From positions 1 through 52,690 of the forward strand of contig JAFRNR010000013.1 of the NCBI GenBank assembly GCA_017430085.1: DNA of 52,690 nucleotides, written 5' to 3'. Within the stretch, counting starts at the first letter, position 1; every line of letters begins with the position of its first letter. The notes below the pieces were generated by a model. The model did no database searches and was not told where the DNA came from. It saw only the letters and a list, made by a program, of their open reading frames with translations. The position numbers and the translations under genes were made by a program. Origin of the DNA: Lachnospiraceae bacterium. GTDB taxonomy: Bacteria; Bacillota; Clostridia; Lachnospirales; Lachnospiraceae. Shown one piece after another: positions 30,906-38,557 of this stretch.

Positions 30906-31753
30906 GGCGTCTCCCCCGTGCTCTTTAAAGTGGTGATGACCAGGACCATGTCCAGGTTGTCAAAATCCGCGACCGGACGCAGGGTGCCGGAGCGCTGCAG
31001 GCGGTTCGCGTCAGTGATGGTCTCCTCCACGTAGCCGATCAGCAGACCGGGCAGGTAGACGTCGCTGATATTTGAGGTGACGACCATGTCGCCGGGCTCC
31101 ACGTCCGCGTTCAGCGGGATGCTTTCGAGCGCCAGCATGCCGTCCGCGTACAGTTCCAGGCTGCCCGCCACGATGAATGAGTTCCCGCTGCGCGTGGTCA
31201 TGGCGCTGACGTAGCGGCCGGTGTTGATGATGGTGCTGACCGTCGCGTGGTTGTTGCCCACAGCCGTGATCAGGCCCACAAGGCCGCCGCCCGCCATCAC
31301 ATTCATGCCCACTTCCAGGCCGTCCTTACTGCCCTTGTCGATCAGGAAGGACTGATACCAGTTGCCGGAACTGCGCCCAATGACGTGCGCGCCAAGCGAT
31401 TCATATTCCTGATACTGTTCCTGCAGGTGCAGCAGTTCCCGCATGGCCGCCAGTTCCTGCTCGTTCAGTTTCAGCTTCGCGTTTTCTTCGCGCAGCTGCC
31501 CCAGTTCCTCTTCCAGCCGTTCGTTGTCCTCGCGGACCCGGCGGAGCTCCTGCAGGTCTTCCAGGCGGCCGGACAGGTAGCTGCCGGCGCGGTTCATGCC
31601 CTTCTGCATGGGCATCAGGACCGTGCCGATGCCGTCCCGGAGCACGCGGGCAAAGCCGGGGCTCAGCGAGCTGACCAGCATGAGGAAAAGACAGATACCG
31701 ATCACGATCAGCAGTCCCCCCCGGGGGCCTCTGTTTCTGCGGGGTTCACTCAT
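30902..31753 (-). CDS. mreC: Rod shape-determining protein MreC
   Basis: A 283-residue bitopic protein: an N-terminal membrane segment (LLIVIGICLFLMLVSSLSPG), a coiled coil (LEDLQELRRVREDNERLEEE and following heptads, about residues 60-100), then the two-barrel extracytoplasmic domain (AHVIGRSSGNWYQSFLIDKG, GLVGLITAVGNNHATVSTII). It scaffolds PBP2 and RodA in wall elongation. mreB, which often sits between radC and mreC, is absent: only 24 bases separate the two genes. Confidence 0.93.
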   Translation of the reverse strand: MSEPRRNRGPRGGLLIVIGICLFLMLVSSLSPGFARVLRDGIGTVLMPMQKGMNRAGSYLSGRLEDLQELRRVREDNERLEEELGQLREENAKLKLNEQELAAMRELLHLQEQYQEYESLGAHVIGRSSGNWYQSFLIDKGSKDGLEVGMNVMAGGGLVGLITAVGNNHATVSTIINTGRYVSAMTTRSGNSFIVAGSLELYADGMLALESIPLNADVEPGDMVVTSNISDVYLPGLLIGYVEETITDANRLQRSGTLRPVADFDNLDMVLVITTLKSTGETP

Positions 31754-31777
31754 GGCGATTCCTTCGGATCTTCGGTT

Positions 31778-32500
31778 CTACGGTCCGGCGGGCGGGCGCA
31801 GCAGGCCCTCCTCCCGGAAACTTACATATCGGTGGTCCCCGATGATGATGTGGTCCATCACCGGGATGTGCAGCAGGTCGCCGGCCTCGGACAGGCGGCG
31901 GGTCAGGGTCAGATCCGCCTCCGAGGGCGTCGGGTCGCCGCTGGGATGGTTGTGCAGCAGCACCAGGTAGACCGCGCCGCAGCGCAGCGCCTCCAGGAAC
32001 ACTTCCCGGGGCGAGACCAGCGAGGCGTTCACGGTCCCGCGGGACAGCGTCTCCTCGTGGAGCAGGCGGTTCTTGGTGTCGAACATGGCGGCCCGCATCT
32101 CCTCCCGCGGGAGGTAGCACAGGTCTTCCATGAAATAGGCCGCGATGGAGGACGGGTCCTTCAGCGACAGTTCCGGGCGGCGCATGGTCTTTGCCATGCG
32201 GCGGCAGAGCTCCGCGGCGGCCAGGACCTCCACGGTCTTGACGGGGCCGAAACCCGGCAGCGCCATCAGTTCCGCCCGCGACAGGCGCATCAGGCAGGCC
32301 AGGCCGTCCCGTTCGCCGTACGTCGCGAGCAGGGTGCGGGCGACTTCCACGGCGGAAAGGCTGCGAGTCCCGGTGCGGATCAGCGTCGCGAGCAGTTCCG
32401 CGTCGGACAGGGCGCCGGGGCCGTGTTTCAGACATCGCTCATAGGGCCGCTCGGAGAGCGGGAGCGATCTCATCGTCTGTTTGTTGGTTTTTTCTTTCAA
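31778..32500 (-). CDS. radC: RadC family JAB/MPN-domain protein
   Basis: A 240-residue RadC. An N-terminal helix-hairpin-helix region (SDAELLATLIRTGT, LMALPGFGPVKTVEVLAA) is followed by a JAMM metalloprotease-like domain with the motif LLHNHPSGDPTPSEAD. The biochemical role remains unclear despite the name. I prefer a TTG start at 32500 behind GGGAGG; an ATG at 32473 is the alternative and would still include the conserved LPLSERPYERCLKHG. It leads the mreCD-PBP2-minD-rodA operon. Confidence 0.88.
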   Translation of the reverse strand: MKEKTNKQTMRSLPLSERPYERCLKHGPGALSDAELLATLIRTGTRSLSAVEVARTLLATYGERDGLACLMRLSRAELMALPGFGPVKTVEVLAAAELCRRMAKTMRRPELSLKDPSSIAAYFMEDLCYLPREEMRAAMFDTKNRLLHEETLSRGTVNASLVSPREVFLEALRCGAVYLVLLHNHPSGDPTPSEADLTLTRRLSEAGDLLHIPVMDHIIIGDHRYVSFREEGLLRPPAGP

Positions 32501-32544
32501 TTCTCCCTCCCAAGTCTCCCCAAAGAGTCCCAAGAGGAATTAAT

Positions 32545-32573
32545 ATTATATCACAGGGCGAGGCCTGCGTCCA
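32545..32573 (-). promoter_or_regulatory. Extended -10 promoter of the radC-mre operon
   Basis: On the - strand, TGGACG (32573-32568), 17 bases, then TGA-TATAAT (TATAAT at 32550-32545). The -35 box and spacer lie inside the 3' end of the upstream lyase-like gene. Confidence 0.65.
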
Positions 32574-33822
32574 CCAGTTTTTGGAGCGAGAGCAGGATGC
32601 CGGCCTTGCCGTGGAACCAGCTCAGGCCCCCCTGGAAGAAGACGCGGTAGGGCTCGCGCAGCGGGCCGTCGGCGGACAGTTCGATAGAGGAGCCCTGCAC
32701 GAACGTCCCCGCCGCCATGATGACCTTGTCCGCGTAGCCGTCCATGTCGGAGGCCACCGGCTTCACGAACGAATCCACCGGCGCCGCCGCCTGGATGCCC
32801 GCGCAGAACGCGGCCAGCCGCTCCGGCGACAGCAGGTCGATAGCCTGGATGATGTCATAGCGCGGATCCTGCGGCCCCGGACTCACGTGAAAGCCCAGGC
32901 TCTCATACAGCGCCGCCGCGAACACCGCGCTCTTCTTCGCCCCGGCCACCACGGTCGGTGCGAGGAAAAAGCCCTGGTAGAACGCGGGATTGACGCCCAG
33001 GCTGGCGCCCATGTCCTTACCCAGGCCGGGCGCGGTCAGACGCTTGGCGCAGCGCTCGATCAGGTCCTTCCGGCCCGCGATATACCCGCCGCTCGGGGCC
33101 AGCCCGCCGCCGGGGTTCTTGATCAGCGAACCCACGACCATGTCCGCGCCGTAATCCGACGGCTCCAGGACGTCCGTGAATTCGCCGTAGCAGTTGTCCA
33201 CCATCACGGTCAGGTCCGGTTTGCATTCCTTCAGGAACGCGATCAGTTCCCCGATCTCCGCCGGAGAGAACGTCTTCCGCGCGCTGTAGCCGCGGGAGCG
33301 CTGGATCGTGGCCAGCTTCGTCTTCTCCGTGACCGCCGCGCGGATGCCGTCCCGGTCGAAGCGGTCGCCGGGGAACAGGTCCACCTGGCGGTACGTGATC
33401 CCGTTTTCCGCCAGCGAGCCGACGGACGGGCGGATGCCGATGACCTCCTCCAGCGTATCGTACGGCGCGCCGACCGGGGACAGAAGCTCATCGCCGGCCT
33501 TCAGGTTGGCGGCCATCGCCAGATACAGGGCGTGCGTGCCGCAGGTGATCTGCGGGCGCACCAGGGCGTCCTCCGTGTGGAAAACGTCCGCGTAGACGCG
33601 CTCCAGCGTGTCGCGGCCCTGATCGTCGTGGCCGTAACCGGTGGAGCCGTGCATGTGGTAGTCGGCCACGCCGTTCCGGATCATGGCATTCAGCACTTTC
33701 AGCTGGTTGATCTCCGCTGTTTCGTCGATGCGGCGGAACGGTTCGGCCAGCCCTTGCAGCACGGCCTCCCCGCGTTCATATACGGCTTCCGAAACGCCGA
33801 GCGCCCGGTATTCTTCGCGCAT
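32551..33822 (-). CDS. PLP-dependent protein of the methionine gamma-lyase / aluminium-resistance (YnbB) family
   Basis: A 423-residue fold-type I PLP enzyme. It begins EYRALGVSEAVYERGEAVL; a glycine-rich cofactor loop region contains HMHGSTGYGHDDQGRDTLE and ITCGTHALYLAMAA; the PLP Asp lies in TVMVDNCYGEFTD, and the Schiff-base Lys is in VVGSLIKNPGGGLAPSGGYI. These are hallmarks of the family historically called aluminium resistance protein, whose reaction is not well established. It has its own extended -10 promoter and is divergent from the TPR regulator gene. Confidence 0.88.
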   Translation of the reverse strand: MREEYRALGVSEAVYERGEAVLQGLAEPFRRIDETAEINQLKVLNAMIRNGVADYHMHGSTGYGHDDQGRDTLERVYADVFHTEDALVRPQITCGTHALYLAMAANLKAGDELLSPVGAPYDTLEEVIGIRPSVGSLAENGITYRQVDLFPGDRFDRDGIRAAVTEKTKLATIQRSRGYSARKTFSPAEIGELIAFLKECKPDLTVMVDNCYGEFTDVLEPSDYGADMVVGSLIKNPGGGLAPSGGYIAGRKDLIERCAKRLTAPGLGKDMGASLGVNPAFYQGFFLAPTVVAGAKKSAVFAAALYESLGFHVSPGPQDPRYDIIQAIDLLSPERLAAFCAGIQAAAPVDSFVKPVASDMDGYADKVIMAAGTFVQGSSIELSADGPLREPYRVFFQGGLSWFHGKAGILLSLQKLVDAGLAL

Positions 33823-33851
33823 GGGGTCCCTCCCGAGAGTTATTTGGAGAA

Positions 33852-33880
33852 ATTATAGCACAGATTTCGAAAAACTTCAA
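33852..33880 (-). promoter_or_regulatory. Promoter of the YnbB-like gene
   Basis: On the - strand, TTGAAG (33880-33875), 17 bases, and TGC-TATAAT (TATAAT at 33857-33852). It is back to back with the + strand promoter that starts 9 bases further on, so binding at one may affect the other. Confidence 0.65.
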
Positions 33881-33888
33881 AAAACCGC

Positions 33889-33916
33889 TTGCCTTTTTTG
33901 ATTTTCCTTGTATAGT
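33889..33916 (+). promoter_or_regulatory. Promoter of the TPR regulator / radical SAM pair
   Basis: TTGCCT (33889-33894), a 16-base AT-rich spacer, and TATAGT (33911-33916), 40 bases before the regulator ATG. Confidence 0.65.
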
Positions 33917-33956
33917 TAAAAATACCCTTTTTCAGTCCCGTAAAGAAGGCAGTATC

Positions 33957-35168
33957 ATGAAAAATTTTACAGGATTTCTCATTAAGCAGCAGCGCCTGCA
34001 CCAGGGCCTCAGTCAGGAAGCCCTCTGCCGGGGGATCTGCGCCGTTTCGTACTTAAGCAAAATCGAGCAGGGCCTGGGCCATCCGAGCCCCGCGATCCTG
34101 CAGCAGCTCATGACGGCGCTGGGCATCTCCTACAACCAGGACGCGGAACTGCTCGGCCAGGCGCAGGACACTCTGGACACCTATTTCGACAAATACTTCC
34201 ACTCGGAGACCGCTGACCGCGAAGCGGCCTGGCTCAAACTGCACCAGCAGGAAATGGAAAACAGCGAGCTGCACCTGAGCTGGCACCTGTTCAACCTGTA
34301 CGCCCTGCTGCAAAAACACGGAAAATCCGCCCCCGTCTGCCATCAGGAAGCTGCCTACCTGGCCCGCTTCCTGGACTACATGGAGGACGACCAGCTCTTC
34401 CTCTACTACGCCGGCGCCGGCCAGGTCGAATCCGAAGACCAGCTGGACCTGCTGCGCATGGCGGAAAACCTGAACCCCACCAGTTTCGTCAAACAGAGCA
34501 TGGCGGAAACATATTACGTCCGCAAGGACTACATGAACGCCATCGCCTGCGCGGAACGCGCCTTTTCGGCCGCCGCGGAGGAAGGCTCCCTCCCCATCCT
34601 GCTCTGGAGCAGCTACCTGCTGGGCGCCTGCTATTCGAATTACAACGACCTGGGCTTCATGCTGCGCTATTACAAGCGCGCCCGCGAACTGTCCCGCAGC
34701 TATGACGCGGCCGTCACGACCCTGATCGACTACCAGATCGGCTCCGCCTTCCTGGAGCACCTGCGCTTTACGGACGCGATCCCCTACCTGGTCGACGCCT
34801 ATTCCCCTCAGAAGGCCGGCCCGGACCAGCGCTTCCTCACCGCGCTGAAACTGTCCGTCTGCTATTTTGAAGCAGGCTATGAACAGCTGGGCATGGAATA
34901 CCTGCGGAATGCGGCCGGCCTCAAAACCGCGCGCATGCCTGCGATCTACGACCAGCTGCTCCGCCTGGCCGACCTGCGCTACCTGCAGGGCGACCGCGGC
35001 TCGGACGAATATGAGGAGATCCTGCGGGAGCTGTACGAAAGCGGCGAGGCCACGCTGGGCACGGGCTGCAAGCGCCTGTTCGCGGAAAACCTGATCCGCC
35101 TGTACGTCTCGCAGCGCAAATACAAGGACGCGCTCGCCCTGGGCGCGGAACACGGTTATGTGGGCTGA
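33957..35168 (+). CDS. XRE-type regulator with C-terminal TPR-like repeats
   Basis: A 403-residue protein with an N-terminal helix-turn-helix (LIKQQRLHQGLSQEALCRGI, AVSYLSKIEQGLGHPSPAIL) and a long all-helical C-terminus of TPR-like units (for example PTSFVKQSMAETYYVRKDYM and YYKRARELSRSYDAAVTTLI). The layout is that of Rgg/PlcR/PrgX-like regulators, which often sense short peptides, but no candidate peptide gene was seen next to it. Its stop overlaps the start of a radical SAM gene by 11 bases, so the two proteins are probably made together. Confidence 0.82.
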   Translation: MKNFTGFLIKQQRLHQGLSQEALCRGICAVSYLSKIEQGLGHPSPAILQQLMTALGISYNQDAELLGQAQDTLDTYFDKYFHSETADREAAWLKLHQQEMENSELHLSWHLFNLYALLQKHGKSAPVCHQEAAYLARFLDYMEDDQLFLYYAGAGQVESEDQLDLLRMAENLNPTSFVKQSMAETYYVRKDYMNAIACAERAFSAAAEEGSLPILLWSSYLLGACYSNYNDLGFMLRYYKRARELSRSYDAAVTTLIDYQIGSAFLEHLRFTDAIPYLVDAYSPQKAGPDQRFLTALKLSVCYFEAGYEQLGMEYLRNAAGLKTARMPAIYDQLLRLADLRYLQGDRGSDEYEEILRELYESGEATLGTGCKRLFAENLIRLYVSQRKYKDALALGAEHGYVG

Positions 35169-36120
35169 CGCCCCGGAAACATGCACTTCGTCTCCCGTCC
35201 GGGAGGCGGTCCCCGAAGCCTGCCGGCTTTGCCCCCGTGCCTGCGGCGCACCGCGCACGGAGGAGAAAGCGGCGGGCTTTTGCCGTTCGCCCCTGAAGCC
35301 CCGCCTGGCCCGCGCCGCGGCGCACTTCGGCGAGGAGCCCTGCATCAGCGGGACGCGCGGCAGCGGCACGCTCTTCTTCACGGGCTGCCACCTGGCCTGC
35401 GTGTTCTGCCAGAACCATGAAATCTCGCGGTGCGAAGTCCCGGGGCAGGCAGTGAGCGATGACGAACTGCGGCGCATCATCGACCGCCTGCTGGAACAGG
35501 GTGTCCACAATCTGAATTTCGTATCCGCCTCCCATTTCATCCCCGCGGTCGCCCGCGTGCTGAAGGCGGTCCGGCCGCCCGTCCCGGTGGTCTGGAACAG
35601 TTCGGGGTATGAAACGGTAGGCCAGCTGCGGCAATTGGAAGGTCTCGTGCAGGTGTACCTGCCGGACTTCAAGTACGGCGATGAAGCGCTTGGTCGGCGG
35701 CTGTCCGGTGTGGCTGATTATCCGGCCGTCGCGCTGGCGGCGCTGCAGGAAATGCTGCGGCAGCGCGGGCCGTATCAGATGGATGCGGACGGTCTGCTGC
35801 AGAGCGGCGTCATGGTCCGCCACCTCGTCCTGCCCGGCTTCATCGACAACACGCTGGACGTGCTGGACCTCCTGCGGGAGCATTTCGCCCCGGGCACTCT
35901 CCTGCTCAGCCTCCTGAACCAGTACACGCCCATCGCCGTGCTTGCGGACAGCGGGCAGTTGGACGAATACCCGTCGCTCAAGCGCCGCCTGACGCCGGAA
36001 GAATGGCAGCGGGTCTGGGATTACCTGCGCTATTCGGACTGGGAGGACGGCTACGTCCAGGACCTCTCCAGCGCCACGGAAGAGATGATTCCGGCCTTTG
36101 ACGGGACCGGCCTCGCGTGA
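35158..36120 (+). CDS. Radical SAM protein, pyruvate-formate-lyase-activating-enzyme-like
   Basis: A 320-residue radical SAM enzyme. The SAM/[4Fe-4S] motif is CHLACVFC (CxxxCxxC) with the typical following QNHEIS. An extra N-terminal Cys set, CRLCPRACG (Cys 22/25/29) and Cys 42, is characteristic of a PflA-like subgroup whose substrate is not defined. Other family marks are VVWNSSGYET and LPDFKYGD. The start at 35158 is inside the end of the regulator gene. No glycyl-radical enzyme is encoded nearby, so activation of PFL is doubtful. The true target is unknown. Confidence 0.85.
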   Translation: MWADAPETCTSSPVREAVPEACRLCPRACGAPRTEEKAAGFCRSPLKPRLARAAAHFGEEPCISGTRGSGTLFFTGCHLACVFCQNHEISRCEVPGQAVSDDELRRIIDRLLEQGVHNLNFVSASHFIPAVARVLKAVRPPVPVVWNSSGYETVGQLRQLEGLVQVYLPDFKYGDEALGRRLSGVADYPAVALAALQEMLRQRGPYQMDADGLLQSGVMVRHLVLPGFIDNTLDVLDLLREHFAPGTLLLSLLNQYTPIAVLADSGQLDEYPSLKRRLTPEEWQRVWDYLRYSDWEDGYVQDLSSATEEMIPAFDGTGLA

Positions 36121-36185
36121 AAAACCACCCTGCCCGCGAATAATGAGAAAATTCATTTTTCCCTGAAATAATCCCATAAAAACGC

Positions 36186-36213
36186 TTGCAATTCCAAAAG
36201 ATTGTGCTATTAT
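36186..36213 (+). promoter_or_regulatory. Promoter of the HU gene
   Basis: TTGCAA (36186-36191), a 16-base spacer ending in TGC, then TATTAT (36208-36213), an extended -10 form. It lies about 37 bases before the HU ATG. Confidence 0.7.
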
Positions 36214-36249
36214 GGTCAGGTAATTCTGCAAAAAAGGAGAACTATCAGC

Positions 36250-36525
36250 ATGAATAAGAAAGATTTTATCGCAGCAGTAGCCGAAAACGCGGGCGTTTCC
36301 AAGAAGGAAGCCGAACTGGTCGTAAAGGCCGCTTTTGAAGAACTGGAAAAAGTCCTGGTGAACGGCGACAAGGTCAGCATCACCGGTTTCGGTACGTTCG
36401 AAGTCCGCGAGCGCAAAGCCCGCACCGGCAAGAACCCCCGCACCAACGAGACCGTGAAGATCGAAGCCTGCAAGGCCCCCGCCTTCAAGCCCAGCCACGT
36501 TCTGAAGGAAGCTGTGAACAAATAA
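36250..36525 (+). CDS. hup: HU family DNA-binding protein
   Basis: A 91-residue histone-like protein, the usual HU length. It starts MNKKDFIAAVAENAGVSKKE, and the DNA-wrapping arm region reads GFGTFEVRERKARTGKNPRT, with the minor-groove Pro in KNP. The ATG at 36250 follows AAGGAGA; an in-frame extension to 36202 overlaps the promoter and was not used. It is a single gene with its own promoter and terminator. Confidence 0.96.
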   Translation: MNKKDFIAAVAENAGVSKKEAELVVKAAFEELEKVLVNGDKVSITGFGTFEVRERKARTGKNPRTNETVKIEACKAPAFKPSHVLKEAVNK

Positions 36526-36540
36526 TCATCGCTGCATCAA

Positions 36541-36587
36541 AAAACAGGGAGCGGTCATCCGCAAGGATCGCCGCTCCCTGTTTTTTT
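36541..36587 (+). terminator. Intrinsic terminator of the HU gene
   Basis: A stem AAACAGGGAGCGG against CCGCTCCCTGTTT with a loop of about 16 bases, followed by a run of T. It starts shortly after the HU stop. Confidence 0.88.
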
Positions 36588-36600
36588 GTTGCCAGACAGG

Positions 36601-36737
36601 GCCACTGGGGGACGGTTCTTCCTGGCCCCGTTTCATCGGTCCTGGAGCAGCGCCGCAGGGCCGATTGGGGACAGTCTCCAAATGGCCCTGTTTCATCGGC
36701 CCGAAAACAGGACCGGGAAGAAGCGTCCCCCAGTGGC
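36601..36737. repeat. 137-bp palindromic element between convergent genes
   Basis: Perfect 14-bp outer arms GCCACTGGGGGACG / CGTCCCCCAGTGGC enclose more complementary sequence (TTCTTCC/GGAAGAA, GTTTCATCGG twice, and a GGGGACAG core). The element touches the stop codon of the ABC gene. It looks like two head-to-head units of the family whose single copy lies at 42547-42614. Confidence 0.75.
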
Positions 36738-38546
36738 TCATTCCGTAATGAGCTCCCGGATGCTTTTCTGCAGGAAGGAGCGTATCGTGAACCATGCAAA
36801 CAGCAGATATAAGATGATCACGCCGGCACAGAGCACGAACGTGAAGGGGGAAGGATATACAGATCCTCCGAAAAAGGCGTAATACAGAGCAATCAGGACT
36901 ATCCCGAATCCTGCTGCCAGGACCAAAGCAGCCAGAAGACGGACGGCGTGTTCGCCCAGGAGCATCCGCTGCACTTCCCGGAGCGATAACCCAAAGATCT
37001 GCAGGTAACCGAGTTCCCGGCGGCGGTAAAACAGTTCCGTGCGAATGACGGAAATCATATAGAGGCAGATCAGGAAGCAGATCAAGCCGAAGATCAGATA
37101 AAAATACCGCACGATCACATCGATCTGTTCCTGCGACGCACTGATCAGGCTGAAAAAGACGTTGGCGTTCCCTTCTATTGTTTCGCCCTCTTCTTCCAGC
37201 CCGGACGGCATATCGACCTTCACGGTCAACGCTTCTTTCACCGCGCTTTGCTTTTCCGGATCCAGCGCGAGCCCCTCCACGACCGCCATGCGGGAGTCCG
37301 AATAGACCGGCGGATCCTTGACCTCAGCAAATTCGCGCAGCACGTCATACGCAATGAAAACAGCCGCCCGCGCCGCATAGGCATAGTACTGATCCGCCCG
37401 GAAAGCGGTATTGAAATCCCTGTCGCGGACAGCCGTGACCGCGCTGACCGTCCAATCACGTCCGCAGAAAAGAAACGACTGTCCGACGCAGTCCGCATAG
37501 GAAGTCCCCGGAAAAAGAATCTCCGCCGCCTCCCGGGTCAGGATCACACCGTCCTTTTTCTGCGGAAAAGTGCCGTAAGCCAGCATGCCCTCCACGTGCA
37601 GCACCGAATCTTTCTCCGGCATCAGATAGTAAGCGGTGACGCCGTTTTCCCGCGCTTCCAGGTAATCATAGAGCGTGACCCACTCCTTGTGTTCAAAGTC
37701 ATCATACTGCTGTTTCGTGAATGACGCGAGATCCATCGGATAACGCTTCACAAAAAAGCGCAGCGCCTCCCGTTTGTAACTCTGCTGCAGCGTTCCGGCC
37801 AGGAAAAGCATCAGAAACGCAAGTGCCAGCGGCAGGAGCGACTTCAGTTTCAGCAGCTCCGGATGGCGTTTCAGGGAGCAGCGCACCAGTGGTTTTCTTC
37901 TTTCTTCCCCTTCCATATGACCGGACGTTTCGCCGCACGTGCAGGCCCGCGCCGGGCAGGTCTTCTCCTCGCGCATCACCCCGTAATCCAGCCGCAGAAT
38001 GACGTCAGCCATCTGATCGAAGCAGTTTTCATGCGTGGCCACGATGATGATCCGGTCCGGCCGCCGCAGCTCCTCCAGCAGTTCGGCAATCCGGGCTGAA
38101 TTCTCCCCGTCCAGCGACGCCGTCGGCTCATCTGCCAGAATCAGCTGCGGATCATTCAGCAGCGCCCGTGCCACGGAGATCCGCTGACGTTCCCCGCCGG
38201 AAAGCTCAGACGGAAGTTTATCCAGCAGCGAACCGATCCCGAGTTCTTCCGCAAGCTGCTCCGTCCGCCGCGGGTCGTTCCGGATCAGAAGCAGGTTTTC
38301 CCGCGCCGTCAGGCCGGCCATCAGCAGGCTTTTCTGGAAAATATATCCGCAGGTGACGGCTACGTCACGTAGTATCTCGCCTTCATATTCCGTATCGATC
38401 CCGCCCAGAACGTTCAGAAGCGTTGTTTTGCCGCACCCGCTGATGCCCTTGATCAGATAAAGCTTCCCGGCCTCGAACGTATACGAAATATCCCGGAGCA
38501 CCGGCTTGCGGAACGCTTTATTCAGATGACGCAGGACCAGTTGCAT
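36738..38546 (-). CDS. MacB-like ABC exporter, ATPase fused to FtsX-type permease (first of a pair)
   Basis: A 602-residue fusion. Residues 1 to about 210 form the ABC ATPase (Walker A GISGCGKTT, signature LSGGERQRI, Walker B LILADEPTASL). After a Cys-containing linker come one membrane segment (LLPLALAFLMLFLAGTL), a large extracytoplasmic domain, and three C-terminal membrane segments of the FtsX type with the RRRELGYLQIFGLSLREVQR loop. MacB-like proteins move peptides or signals across the membrane by mechanotransmission. It lies 11 bases after a second protein of the same architecture, suggesting a heterodimer. The substrate is unknown. Confidence 0.85.
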   Translation of the reverse strand: MQLVLRHLNKAFRKPVLRDISYTFEAGKLYLIKGISGCGKTTLLNVLGGIDTEYEGEILRDVAVTCGYIFQKSLLMAGLTARENLLLIRNDPRRTEQLAEELGIGSLLDKLPSELSGGERQRISVARALLNDPQLILADEPTASLDGENSARIAELLEELRRPDRIIIVATHENCFDQMADVILRLDYGVMREEKTCPARACTCGETSGHMEGEERRKPLVRCSLKRHPELLKLKSLLPLALAFLMLFLAGTLQQSYKREALRFFVKRYPMDLASFTKQQYDDFEHKEWVTLYDYLEARENGVTAYYLMPEKDSVLHVEGMLAYGTFPQKKDGVILTREAAEILFPGTSYADCVGQSFLFCGRDWTVSAVTAVRDRDFNTAFRADQYYAYAARAAVFIAYDVLREFAEVKDPPVYSDSRMAVVEGLALDPEKQSAVKEALTVKVDMPSGLEEEGETIEGNANVFFSLISASQEQIDVIVRYFYLIFGLICFLICLYMISVIRTELFYRRRELGYLQIFGLSLREVQRMLLGEHAVRLLAALVLAAGFGIVLIALYYAFFGGSVYPSPFTFVLCAGVIILYLLFAWFTIRSFLQKSIRELITE

Positions 38547-38557
38547 ATCTCAATCCT

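Noticed and set aside
34053-36498. Two long - strand frames opposite the TPR regulator and radical SAM gene
   Set aside because: They cover genes with clear motifs on the + strand and lack ribosome sites and domain patterns.
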